DNA of 64,000 nt, taken from Ferruginibacter sp. (GTDB lineage Bacteria; Bacteroidota; Bacteroidia; Chitinophagales; Chitinophagaceae). The notes under the pieces are model-generated. The model was not told the DNA's origin. It made no database searches and saw only the letters and a program-made list of their open reading frames with translations. Of the stretch, positions 9,291-18,410 are shown in pieces. Made by a program: the position numbers and the translations under genes. The stretch lies in NCBI GenBank assembly GCA_016786725.1, contig JAEUVU010000018.1:1-64000 (forward strand), read 5' to 3'. Each line of letters begins with the position of its first letter. Positions within the stretch are counted from its first letter, which is position 1.

Positions 9291-9544
9291 AAAACCGCCC
9301 TCCCAAACCAACCGCCCCAGTAGTTTATTCAATTGCGCCGGACTCGCAGGCCATACCGGCCGTTACCCATACTTTCCTGCTCTTTTATGGAGCCACACCT
9401 GTAACAGGTTAACTGGCTGGCGTTGGGTACCCGGTTAGCCCTTTTATGCCTGAAAGCAGCTGAATGCTGCCACTGTGCCTTTAACAACAAATCTGCCCTG
9501 TGTTGGCCTAACCACTTTAAAACAATTGCCTGCTTTGCAGCAAG
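9291..9544. other. Intergenic stretch without supported gene
   Basis: Between two terminators facing each other (9262 and 9545). A 72-codon open frame at 9329-9547 (minus) overlaps the terminator and shows only a stray CxxC pair. I see no credible gene or regulatory element here. Confidence 0.5.
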
Positions 9545-9572
9545 CAAAAGCCCCTCCTGGAAAGGAAGGGCT
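9545..9572 (-). terminator. Intrinsic terminator of the large T9SS gene
   Basis: On the minus strand AGCCCTTCCT pairs with AGGAGGGGCT (one G-U) around a 4-nt loop, followed by TTTTGC. It is 68 nt past the stop of the 9640-14703 gene. A second small hairpin (CCGGG...CCCGG, about 9584-9599) lies between. Confidence 0.75.
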
Positions 9573-9639
9573 GCAAAATGAAACCGGGCCTCACCCCGGC
9601 CTGTTCTAAACTAACAGGTCATTTATTGCTTGCGCTTGG

Positions 9640-12600
9640 TTATTGAATTATTATATTGCCGGTATAGATGTTTTCTCCGGTATTGTTTATTATTACTAAT
9701 TTGTACAAACCAGGCGTATAGTACATCACAGGCAATTCAAACTGGCTGCCGCTTATCTGAAAGATATTTAACCGCTGGCCCGCTGAATTGTACAAAACCA
9801 GTTTATCGCCTGCCACTGTACCACTTACCTGTAACTTATCCTTTACCGGATTAGGGTAGGTTACAATTAGCTGCCGGCCCTCACAGTTTACAGATACCAG
9901 GATAAAGTGGCTGTATTTAAATTGCCCATCCATGTCAACCATTTTCAGGCGGTACAGCGTTTTACCAGTTATAGATACATTATCAATATCATGGTAAGTA
10001 CTGTTGCTGCCGGCTGCAGGTATTGTATCCAGGGCATCAAAAGTATTACCACCTGCAGACCTGCGTTCAATAATAAAGTGCTTTGCGTTTATTTCTTCTG
10101 TCGTGTTCCAAACCAGTTCTGCATTATAACAGCCTTTTGAGGTTCCCCTGAAGTTTACCAGGGTTATGGGCAATGCAATACTCCAGTTGAGCGTATAGTT
10201 TGCAGGCGTACTGGCAACGCCTGCTGCATCAATATAAGAATACCGGAATGTGGTGCTGGTATAACCGCTGCCTGTTGCTTTAAATTGTAGTAAAGACGGA
10301 TTGAAATTGGGAATGTTACCAGGACTGGTGATTTGCACACCATTGTACCACAACTGGCCATTGGTTGGCAGGCTGGTAATTGCAATCTGTTTACTGCTGA
10401 GATTACCCCCGGTTGGCAGGTCTTCGGGGTCGCTTCCTGTAAGGAATGGCGGATTGCTGCCGCCGTTTAAGGTAATGAGTTGATTTACCGCCGGGTTGCT
10501 TATGGTAGCGCTTTTGGGGTCAGCAAGTGGTGTTCGTTCAATTCCAAAATTGGCATTATTCACACTTGCATTTACCACACCCAGAGACAAAATGCTGTTT
10601 ATTGTACCATCACTTCCTGCTCCCGCTCCCAGATTTTCGCCTGTACTTACCCAACCTGCTGGGAGGGTAACAACCGGCACTGCTGTCTGCCCAATCGTAA
10701 CTGGTGTGGTGCTTATATAAACATCATAGTCATTGCCGGGGACTGCACCTAAAATAAAAGTGCCATCGGCTGCAATTATTGCAGAATCCAGTACGGCGCC
10801 AGTTGTTTTATTATATAAAATTGCATAGACAGTTGTGCCGGTATTGGTTCCTGTTCCATTTACCGAATTATCTGTTAAGCCATCAGCATCGTTGTATACA
10901 TTACCGCAAATAGCTGCTTTTACAGTATCCTGCCTGGTTGCCGTACAGGTAGAACCCACATAACGGGCAGTTACAGTATATATACCGGGTGCTACATTCG
11001 TAAACGAAGTACTACTCTGGAACGTAGTACCATTAATGCTGTATTCATAAGCAACTCCAACAGGAGAAGTTACTGTAATGCTTCCGGAAGCAGCGCAACT
11101 ACTGTGTGTTACAGTAGTTACAGGGGTAGTAATTGGTGTTAAATTGAACGCAATATCATCTATAGCAATATCATTACCCCAACCACCTTGTCCATTGTTT
11201 GCTATAAACAAATCGACTGTGCCACTGGTTGCTGTAAATACAAAAGAAAATTGCTGCCAAGTAGTAGCTGTTATCGATCCTGTGTTTACAGAATTGATAG
11301 TAGCACCGCTGCTAATGTCTGCTATGCCCAAAGTAACATTCGGTCTTAATATTGATGTTGGCGATAAATCTACAGCCCAAAAAGACAGTGTATATGAAGC
11401 GCCGACAATTATTCCTGTTACTCGTTTTCTGTAAAACTCATTTTTAGTAAAAGAGGCATTTACCGATAAAAAATATCCATCGGTAAGGCCTGTATGATCG
11501 GTAATTGTGGTATTAGTCCATGCAGATGTGTTTTTTTGCAATGTATAATATCCATCATCAACTTTATTAGCTTGTTGATAATGATAGGAAGTAATGCCCG
11601 ACAATGGATTGCCAAAAGTATTGGTACCTGAGCTAAAATTTTCAACGACATTCGTACCGCAGTTCAGGGCTGCAGAAACTGTGCTAACTTGTTGATTGGT
11701 ATAATTTACATGTACTACTTCTCCGGCAGCTACATTTAACGTAGAAACTTGTGTAGCAACAACACTGGATGAATTATTGGTAGGGTCGTAAATATCAATA
11801 GCAGTAAGATCCCATCCTCCGGGAAGTGTTTCTGTTAACGTATATGTTCCTGCTATTACTGGTATCATAATTGCATTAGACGTAGATCCTCCACTTCTTA
11901 CCCACTCATTATCATACCAAAAAAAAGTTCCATTATTATTTGTACGGGAAAAAATGGTTCCATATAAGAAAGACCCTACAGTACCTTCCAGCAACCAAGC
12001 TTGCCCACCCAGGCCTGCTGTTATTTTTCCTGAACCCGGAGTGGCATTTCCGCCTGTTGTTTCATCTGAAGACCATGTTGTTCCTGATATCCACTTAAAA
12101 GGATAAGATCCCGGGGAACTTGTTACAGATGAAGTGGCACTATAAACAGAAAAGATTGCTCCATTTGCATCTACCGCAATATCATTCGCATTAGCGACCA
12201 CCCCTGCATTAGTTGGACGACCTAAACTGGTTGCAGTACCAGCACTTGTAATTCTCCATACATTTCTATCTGTTTTAGAAACAATGGCATCACCGGTAGT
12301 AGGATCACCGTCCACATTGGTGTTATTGGTACTTGTACCTACCTGCGGCCATGTAGCGGTGCCGTGTGTATTATTACCTGTACCAACATAGTGATACAAC
12401 CTGTTACCATTTGCTATTATATAAGGTAAGCCATCCCAGGCACAACCCACATCAATTGCAGCTCCTCCATTATAAACCTGTGTATTTGTATTGGTAGTAG
12501 CATCATAAAACCTAACATTATTCGTAGTTGTTACATAGTAACAATCATTTCCCTGCCCCCCATCTACTCTTTCTGCATTTGTAACAGCAGTTGCAATCCA

Positions 12601-14703
12601 GGCTGTCGTTCCCGGCTCTCTATAGTATAGAATATTGTTATTCAAACCAACCGCCCAAAGCCTGCCGTTTTGCGAAGCACCAATATCCTGCACTGGTATA
12701 TTGGTTTCGGAACTGTCATTTAATAAAATTGTACCTACAGAAGTGGAACCACCACTTATATTGAAACTGAAATTTTTGCTGGATAGTTCATCAATTGCCT
12801 TTTTGTGTATATAAATATAGCCAGCCTGGGTAACACCAAAATTGGCCTGTGTAATATCCGTTGTTACTACGCCCAGGCTCAATACGCCATTGGCCAAGCC
12901 GTCGTTACCCGTACAGTTCGCTGTTGTAATACAATTGTTTTCGCCGGTAGCCATGTAGCCATTCGGCAAAGTGGCTGTACTCAATGGTGCGCCCACCGTT
13001 TGGCTGGTAGTGGTAAGGATAATGGAATACGCCGCCGAAGGAACACTGCCAAAGTTGTATATTCCCCCCACACTTACTGATGCGGAAACAACCACATCGC
13101 CGCTGCCATTTACCAGGTTGGCAAAAAGGCCACCGCCGTTGGTGCCGGTGCCGTTAACAATATTGTCGGCAAGGCCATTGGCATCGTTAAACACATTGCC
13201 AGAGATACTGATTGGGGCTGCTGTTGTAAGACAAAGCGCATCAAACTTTACTGATTCGCCACTTGCAGTTGGGTTTTGGTTTTCCAGCGTTATCCTTACA
13301 TAGCTTGCATTGGCAGGAGCTGCGGGAAGGGCCAATGAGTATGGCCCAGCAAAAGTACTGTCAACATCCCAATCGTGGGTAACGGTATGTTGCACGCCAG
13401 TGCCAATGGGGTTGTTTGATGCATCATAATATTGTAAAACCGCCCGCCCTTGATTAACCAAGGGTACATGCATAGCAGAGTAGAGTGTGAGCGAATAGAA
13501 GTTGCCCACGGTAACCGTCACATTCTGCGAGGCCACGGAATTACCCGTTCCAAAAAGGCCAATATGACCAATCCCGTCTGGGCGGAGCCAATCGTGATCC
13601 GCATAGCAGCGTTGTGGGGCCACCCAACTGGCCGGTGTATAAAAAGTGTTAATGGGTGGAGGGGTGATATTTGTACTAGTAATTTCAAAGCTAGGGTTCA
13701 AAAGCAGGTTGCCGGGGCAACTAATACTAGGCATTTCCATCATCCTTACATCATCCAGCAGCAACTCTGATGTATATTCATCATTGGCCAAATAGGAAGA
13801 CCAGGTGGTATTCCGGCTTAGCGCATCATGCCGTTGTATATGGCTGTAGTTTATAAATTTTATATTGGTTGATGTACCTGCCCCGGCCATAAACACAATC
13901 CGGTAATAAAAGGCGCCGGCATTATCATGCGCCGGGTCAAAATTGGGTATCCTTAAAAACATTTTATAGGGAGTTGCCACACCAGAAGATTGCAGGTCCA
14001 CCTCAAACATACCGTCTTTGTGCAACAGGTCTTCGCCTGCCACCCAAAACTCAAGCGCATAAGAAGTGCCGCTGGTTGTGTTTACATTTTGATTGATACT
14101 TACGGTACCGGGACCTGTCCAGCCTGCCGTGGAAGTATTATCTGCAAACACCCTTGCCCAGTTGCCTGCTGCACTCCAGGTTGGTGCAGGCAAACCATAA
14201 TAGGTATTATTATTGCCAAAGTACAGGTAGTTGCCGCCATTTGATGAAGCAAGCCCGGTTGAAATAAAAGTAACATCAGCCGGCTGGGATGTGGCTACTG
14301 TTCTTTCGCAGGCAAGGTCGGTGGTGCTGTACACTTCATAAAAGCGCTGTTGGCTGCCTACGGTATTAAAACCGCCCCAGGTGCAATAGCGTATAGGCAC
14401 CGTTCCGTTTTGAACATTGGTGCCAGAGTTGGACGCAGGCGATGCCACCGTCCACGAGGAGATAGGGTGGTTGCATGGGTTAGATGCTTTTGCCCACTGA
14501 TACCATGTGCCGGCAGGCGGAGCCCCCGTTTCAAACCCGCCATTGCTGATGAGGTTGGAAGCAGGAATGGTGGGGGCTGACTGGATTGAAACGCTATTTA
14601 CCGTTTGTGCCAATAGCAGGTTTGTGTAAAACACAACGCTAAAAACAAAGGCTGCAATTTTTGTGATTGCTGACTTTTGCAATACATATAATTTACGATC
14701 CAT
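9640..14703 (-). CDS. Giant secreted multidomain protein with T9SS type A sorting domain
   Basis: 1687 aa from the Met at 14703; the frame is open to 14913, but only this start gives a signal peptide (KIAAFVFSVVFYTNLLLAQ). Order: two lectin/carbohydrate-binding-like modules opening NLISNGGFETG and NLLLNPSFEIT; an SdrD-B-like module around residue 500 (ISGNVFNDANGLADN); a segment at ~640-860 with tectonin-like beta-propeller repeats (ASQNGRLWAVGLNNNILYY); another binding module; a second SdrD-B-like module near 1264 (CGNVYNDADGLTDN); and a T9SS type A tail over the last ~75 residues (VTYPNPVKDKLQVSG, TPGLYKLVI). A surface adhesin or binding protein is likely; no catalytic domain is seen. The 606-base upstream region carries two C-run motifs. 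Confidence 0.88.
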   Translation of the reverse strand: MDRKLYVLQKSAITKIAAFVFSVVFYTNLLLAQTVNSVSIQSAPTIPASNLISNGGFETGAPPAGTWYQWAKASNPCNHPISSWTVASPASNSGTNVQNGTVPIRYCTWGGFNTVGSQQRFYEVYSTTDLACERTVATSQPADVTFISTGLASSNGGNYLYFGNNNTYYGLPAPTWSAAGNWARVFADNTSTAGWTGPGTVSINQNVNTTSGTSYALEFWVAGEDLLHKDGMFEVDLQSSGVATPYKMFLRIPNFDPAHDNAGAFYYRIVFMAGAGTSTNIKFINYSHIQRHDALSRNTTWSSYLANDEYTSELLLDDVRMMEMPSISCPGNLLLNPSFEITSTNITPPPINTFYTPASWVAPQRCYADHDWLRPDGIGHIGLFGTGNSVASQNVTVTVGNFYSLTLYSAMHVPLVNQGRAVLQYYDASNNPIGTGVQHTVTHDWDVDSTFAGPYSLALPAAPANASYVRITLENQNPTASGESVKFDALCLTTAAPISISGNVFNDANGLADNIVNGTGTNGGGLFANLVNGSGDVVVSASVSVGGIYNFGSVPSAAYSIILTTTSQTVGAPLSTATLPNGYMATGENNCITTANCTGNDGLANGVLSLGVVTTDITQANFGVTQAGYIYIHKKAIDELSSKNFSFNISGGSTSVGTILLNDSSETNIPVQDIGASQNGRLWAVGLNNNILYYREPGTTAWIATAVTNAERVDGGQGNDCYYVTTTNNVRFYDATTNTNTQVYNGGAAIDVGCAWDGLPYIIANGNRLYHYVGTGNNTHGTATWPQVGTSTNNTNVDGDPTTGDAIVSKTDRNVWRITSAGTATSLGRPTNAGVVANANDIAVDANGAIFSVYSATSSVTSSPGSYPFKWISGTTWSSDETTGGNATPGSGKITAGLGGQAWLLEGTVGSFLYGTIFSRTNNNGTFFWYDNEWVRSGGSTSNAIMIPVIAGTYTLTETLPGGWDLTAIDIYDPTNNSSSVVATQVSTLNVAAGEVVHVNYTNQQVSTVSAALNCGTNVVENFSSGTNTFGNPLSGITSYHYQQANKVDDGYYTLQKNTSAWTNTTITDHTGLTDGYFLSVNASFTKNEFYRKRVTGIIVGASYTLSFWAVDLSPTSILRPNVTLGIADISSGATINSVNTGSITATTWQQFSFVFTATSGTVDLFIANNGQGGWGNDIAIDDIAFNLTPITTPVTTVTHSSCAASGSITVTSPVGVAYEYSINGTTFQSSTSFTNVAPGIYTVTARYVGSTCTATRQDTVKAAICGNVYNDADGLTDNSVNGTGTNTGTTVYAILYNKTTGAVLDSAIIAADGTFILGAVPGNDYDVYISTTPVTIGQTAVPVVTLPAGWVSTGENLGAGAGSDGTINSILSLGVVNASVNNANFGIERTPLADPKSATISNPAVNQLITLNGGSNPPFLTGSDPEDLPTGGNLSSKQIAITSLPTNGQLWYNGVQITSPGNIPNFNPSLLQFKATGSGYTSTTFRYSYIDAAGVASTPANYTLNWSIALPITLVNFRGTSKGCYNAELVWNTTEEINAKHFIIERRSAGGNTFDALDTIPAAGSNSTYHDIDNVSITGKTLYRLKMVDMDGQFKYSHFILVSVNCEGRQLIVTYPNPVKDKLQVSGTVAGDKLVLYNSAGQRLNIFQISGSQFELPVMYYTPGLYKLVIINNTGENIYTGNIIIQ

Positions 14704-14928
14704 AAAATTTGCTTTTACCGGTATATCAATAAGGGGACTTGCCGTATCCCGCCCTGCAGCGGGATCAGAATGTACAACCTGATTAATAAAACTGAGATAC
14801 TTTTTTGTAAGCAGTTTTGTTTGGGCAGCAAAAAGGGTAAAGGGTAAGAGATTTTGTTTCATTTTTCTTTTTTTTACAAATATTGGATTTGCCTGTATTG
14901 AACCATCCAGCATATTATTACATAAACA

Positions 14929-14945
14929 CCCCCTTATTTTAGGGG
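14929..14945. promoter_or_regulatory. CCCCC-n8-GGGG palindromic site
   Basis: CCCCCTTATTTTAGGGG, an inverted repeat with an 8-bp AT spacer, extended by A/T to ACCCCC...GGGGT. It is ~225 bases upstream of the giant T9SS gene. The same architecture (C5, 8-bp AT spacer, G-run) occurs at 17880-17898. Dyad symmetry and AT spacer fit a dimeric LuxR-type regulator, but this is inference. Confidence 0.42.
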
Positions 14946-15083
14946 TATCCTAAAAAATAACCTATAACAATTTAAGTGGATTGTATAGTTATTAATTTCC
15001 TGTGACTGAGATTATTTCAATAGTAAGCCAGGCCGTAAAATTACCAAGATGCATGCAGGGCAATTACCGTTAAAAACTGTAAA

Positions 15084-15103
15084 AAGCCCCCCAATTTTTG
15101 TAT
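15084..15103 (+). promoter_or_regulatory. C-run/AT motif
   Basis: AAGCCCCCCAATTTTTGTAT, a close match to 8526 and 18099 with one extra base. It lies between the second TPR kinase gene (ends 15310) and the giant T9SS gene. It is oriented opposite to both genes, which favours an operator over a promoter. Confidence 0.42.
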
Positions 15104-15309
15104 GCATGGTAAATATTAAATAGCAGCAGGCCTGCTACTGCAGGTATGCTTATAGTAAGGTGAAAATAAATACCGGAAATCATTTACTGCCGGCCCGGTT
15201 AGCCATATACAGCACAGGGCAGTGATTTTGTTGCAACCAGCAAATAAATCTGCGATGTATCTATTAAATGAGTGAAATAAAAGGCAGGGTTACTGAGCAG
15301 ATTTTGTCA

Positions 15310-17400
15310 TCATTTAACATCAGGGAGCTGATCAATATCAACCTGAAAACTCCCTTGTACCGAAACGCCGTTTTTGCCGGCTATAAAGTTAATTTTGCCT
15401 CCTGCCTCCTTTATTCTTGTTTCCATACTATCCAGTCCCATACCTCTTACTGAACCTTTGATCTCCGATACTGCTCCGTTATCCCGGATACTGAAATGGC
15501 AGGTTGAACCGTTAAAGCGGATTTCAATATCAGCTATGGTTGCACTGCTGTGCTTGATAATATTTGCCAACGCTTCTTTAACAATAAAGTACAGGCTATT
15601 GTTTTGTATTAAAGAAAGCGTTGGTAGTTTAACTTCATCTGCCTGAAAGTTTATTTGCAACAGGTTTTTTTCTAAAAAACGGTCCCTCAGGTCGGATAAA
15701 AAACCAGGCAAATCATATTTGCCTGCTAAGGCCTGGTTTCGTAAATTATGCATATATAACCTGGTATTTTCATAAATACTGGAAATTTCCTCTTCAATGT
15801 CGTGCAGTATAATTTTTTCGTGTTCACTGGCTGCACGTCCCTTTACATCTCCAATGTAGTATCTTAGGGCAGCCAGGGATGCGCTCAGTTCATCATGCAT
15901 GTCATTAGAAATCTGCAATTGCCGTAGTTTGATTTTTTCGGCATAGCTTTCCTGCAACTGTAGCCCAAGCGAAAATAGCTCCTCCCTTTTTTCAGAATCT
16001 TTTCGGGCATTAATTTCGCTTAACAGCAATTCAAGTTCTGCTTCCCTTTGGGCAAGTACACTATTTAATTTACGGCTTTTTGTAAGGCTTTGCCAAACCT
16101 GTATTGAAAAAATAACTATCAGTAACAGAATTATAAGGGCTGCATAAAAATACAATTGGTTAATCTTTGTTTTGGATGTTGCTTTTTCCAGTTCAAACTG
16201 CTTTATTAATTTTTCATATTCCCTGTCCGGGTCAGAATCCAGCAGTTTACTGTTCAGGTTAATAAGGGTATCTTTTATTAAACTGTATTTTTTTAAGCAA
16301 TCGGCCTCATCAGCAATATTACCCAGGTAATGACTAACAGCAGCTTTGTACCTGTACCAATCTGCCCTTGTTACTAAACTGGTTTCCATCAGTTCTGGTG
16401 CTGCAAGTTTCAAAAAACTGTTTGCCTGCCCGTAGCGCTTCATTGCCAGCTCAATACCTGAAGCCTGTACATAATCGTTAGCATCCAGTTTACGGTGCAG
16501 GTATTGTTGCTTGATTTGAAATGCCCTGTCTATATACGTTTTAGAAGAATCCGGCATATTCAACATCTCAAAACCATCTGCAATATTGCTATACACCACA
16601 ATAAGCGCCTCATAATGAAAAACAGTATCAGGCAGGCAAAGGTGTTTGTTTTGCAATATGTATTGCTCTGTTTTTTTCAGGTAATGTATGCCTTCTTCAG
16701 GCCGGCCGCTCCTGAGCAAACTAATGCCTGTATTATCCATATTACCCTGCACCAAATAAAAACGGTCTCTCCCTGATTTACAATAATTAAAAAGGGAGAC
16801 CGATTCTTCAAAAAGATCTGCTGCTTTACTGTATTTTTTTTGCTGCCAGGCTACATTGCCAAGCAATGCAGTAATTTTTGCAGTTTGGCAGGAGTCGCCA
16901 CTTTCACGGCTTATAAAACGTGCCCGTGAAATAAATTTAACCGCCTCACTGTATTGCCGTAAAAAAAGGCAATGCTCCCCTTTTAACCTGAAGGCATCAA
17001 TATACTCTTCGCTCAGCGCTTCTTTTAATTCAGTTGCTTCAATTAGTGCGGCGGCACTGTCTGCATAACCGGCGCCTGTATCTCTGATCTCACTTGCAGC
17101 CTGGGCTGAGTTTGCAAAAGATACTTCCTCCATAAATAAAAGGCGTTTTACCTGATCATATATGCTTGGATTATTTAGCTGGCCATAAACCGAATCGAAA
17201 AACTGTATGCCGCTATAGGACCCTTTTGCATTGGCTATGTTTTTGGCGCTGTCTAAAATAGCTGGCGTTATATGCCTTCGCAAATACTTTTCTTTTGGCG
17301 ACACACATGCGTTTTGCATTAAAATAATTGCACCTGCAATGATCACAAGGCAGGTGAACCTGTTTTTAGCCGGTATAATTTTATTGAAAGTCACCTGCAA
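15310..17400 (-). CDS. TPR sensor histidine kinase, paralogue of 6264-8345
   Basis: 696 aa. Lipoprotein-like signal ending MQNAC (Cys 32), TPR-type helical repeats over ~120-380, transmembrane helix ~416-434, coiled coil, then phosphoacceptor box ISNDMHDELSASLAAL with His 502. The HATPase shows N-box KEALANIIKH, G1 RDNGA and G2 GMGLDSM. G1 ends in GAVSE rather than the GKG of the paralogue, so nucleotide binding may differ. Both kinases share the sequence MHNLRNQA after the His box. No regulator gene is adjacent; the LuxR pair at 4.9-6.2 kb are the nearest partners. Confidence 0.9.
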   Translation of the reverse strand: MQVTFNKIIPAKNRFTCLVIIAGAIILMQNACVSPKEKYLRRHITPAILDSAKNIANAKGSYSGIQFFDSVYGQLNNPSIYDQVKRLLFMEEVSFANSAQAASEIRDTGAGYADSAAALIEATELKEALSEEYIDAFRLKGEHCLFLRQYSEAVKFISRARFISRESGDSCQTAKITALLGNVAWQQKKYSKAADLFEESVSLFNYCKSGRDRFYLVQGNMDNTGISLLRSGRPEEGIHYLKKTEQYILQNKHLCLPDTVFHYEALIVVYSNIADGFEMLNMPDSSKTYIDRAFQIKQQYLHRKLDANDYVQASGIELAMKRYGQANSFLKLAAPELMETSLVTRADWYRYKAAVSHYLGNIADEADCLKKYSLIKDTLINLNSKLLDSDPDREYEKLIKQFELEKATSKTKINQLYFYAALIILLLIVIFSIQVWQSLTKSRKLNSVLAQREAELELLLSEINARKDSEKREELFSLGLQLQESYAEKIKLRQLQISNDMHDELSASLAALRYYIGDVKGRAASEHEKIILHDIEEEISSIYENTRLYMHNLRNQALAGKYDLPGFLSDLRDRFLEKNLLQINFQADEVKLPTLSLIQNNSLYFIVKEALANIIKHSSATIADIEIRFNGSTCHFSIRDNGAVSEIKGSVRGMGLDSMETRIKEAGGKINFIAGKNGVSVQGSFQVDIDQLPDVK

Positions 17401-17879
17401 AAAAACACATTCTGTTGCAAAACAAATAATCTTTTTACGGATTTACCGAAAGTACTACCGGTATGCTTAACACGCATTGCAATTCCATAGTTGTTGGTAC
17501 TGTTAGTAAAGGGATTTATACACAAGTAACAAAATGAATACCCCTTTAGCAAACAGCTGATTAATAAATTAACAGGTTGTCTGCCTTAGGGGGTATTACC
17601 GGTGGTTTAAAGGACATTGGTTGGTTTTCATAGGTACCGGATATTATTCCATAGGGTTTGGATATTATTTCATAGGGTTTAGAATTTTAAAACGGGCCGC
17701 TTAATACGATTCAATTTTCCAGAAAACTTCTTCGTGCCGCTTCCATTTACTGGTTTGAATTTAGTGATTGTCTTTATGATATCCTGCCTCATTTTTCTAA
17801 CACAAAAATAGTTAGATGGCAAATCAGGTTTGCCCGTAATTGATGCCGGTTTTGCCCGTTATTTTGGGGTGGCTATAAA

Positions 17880-17898
17880 CCCCCATATTTTTGGGGGG
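17880..17898. promoter_or_regulatory. CCCCC-n8-GGGGGG palindromic site
   Basis: CCCCCATATTTTTGGGGGG, dyad with an 8-bp AT spacer, as at 14929. A related half-site, GCCCGTTATTTTGGGG, lies immediately upstream (about 17853-17868). It lies ~480 bases before the kinase gene. Candidate operator by recurrence only. Confidence 0.42.
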
Positions 17899-17921
17899 AT
17901 GAAGAGCCTTTAATTCATGGT

Positions 17922-17949
17922 AATAAAAAAGGCTGGTAGAAACCAGCCT
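17922..17949 (-). terminator. Orphan intrinsic terminator on minus strand
   Basis: On the minus strand AGGCTGGT pairs with ACCAGCCT (8 bp, 4-nt loop), followed by TTTTTATTA. No annotated gene runs into it from the right, because the helicase gene starts at 18411 on the other strand. It suggests a short transcript (small RNA or micropeptide) beginning around 18.0-18.4 kb. Confidence 0.65.
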
Positions 17950-18098
17950 CCGCTTTCTTAGATTATCTCATATTTTAATGAGATTGCTATTACCATAGAA
18001 CCTAAATCTGATATACGTAACTAAAATATTATTTACCAATACGCCTTAGCAAATATCCAATCATCAAATTAAACAGAAACTCCCCATTTATTTAAATT

Positions 18099-18118
18099 AA
18101 GCCCCCCAATTCTGTACC
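18099..18118 (+). promoter_or_regulatory. C-run/AT motif
   Basis: AAGCCCCCCAATTCTGTACC, matching 8526-8545 at 17 of 20 positions. It lies 292 bases before the helicase start and just upstream (minus sense) of the orphan terminator. Confidence 0.42.
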
Positions 18119-18410
18119 TGCCGGGCCGCTTATTACTACTAACAGAAAAAGATGAAAAACAGATGTATTGATTATTCAAAACCCTTTTTAGTTTCAAAAA
18201 CGTAAGGCACCTTTACAATTGCCAGACAGCTGCTCATTTTAAATAAGCCCGGATCAACGAAGATTTACTCTTTGCCCCGAGGCCTGGCCTTATCTCCTTA
18301 ATGCCCGCTCAATACCTGCCCGTTTCCTGTGCAGGCCGGTGTACACCCAACCACCCGCTAAACAGCCCTTCTTAAAAAAAGCAATTTTCACTTTAACTTA
18401 GACCAATCAT

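Larger units (their letters stand above)
14704..15309. other. Promoter region of the giant T9SS gene
   Basis: 606 bases between two minus-strand genes. It contains the CCCCC-n8-GGGG palindrome at 14929 and the C-run/AT motif at 15084. The first 70 codons of the open frame upstream of the chosen start also lie here and are not protein-like. Nothing else is recognised. Confidence 0.55.
17401..18410. other. Long intergenic region, motif-rich, no supported ORF
   Basis: About 1 kb between the divergent kinase and helicase genes. It contains a CCCCC-n8-GGGGGG palindrome (17880), a minus-strand intrinsic terminator (17922-17949) with no gene in front of it, and a C-run/AT motif (18099). A near-duplicate phrase occurs at 17641-17675 (ATTCCATAGGGTTTGGATAT then ATTTCATAGGGTTTAG). 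Only micro-ORFs of 11 and 12 codons precede the terminator. Confidence 0.6.

Noticed and set aside
9329..9547. 72-codon minus-strand frame with a CYRCG motif
   Set aside because: Overlaps the terminator of the T9SS gene; no RBS or conserved pattern beyond one CxxC.
14704..14913. 70-codon N-terminal extension of the giant T9SS gene
   Set aside because: Signal peptide starts at the 14703 Met; the extension has no signal or domain and lies in the promoter region.
15084..15103. C-run motif as a terminator of the second kinase
   Set aside because: No complementary G-run nearby to make a hairpin; more likely an operator.
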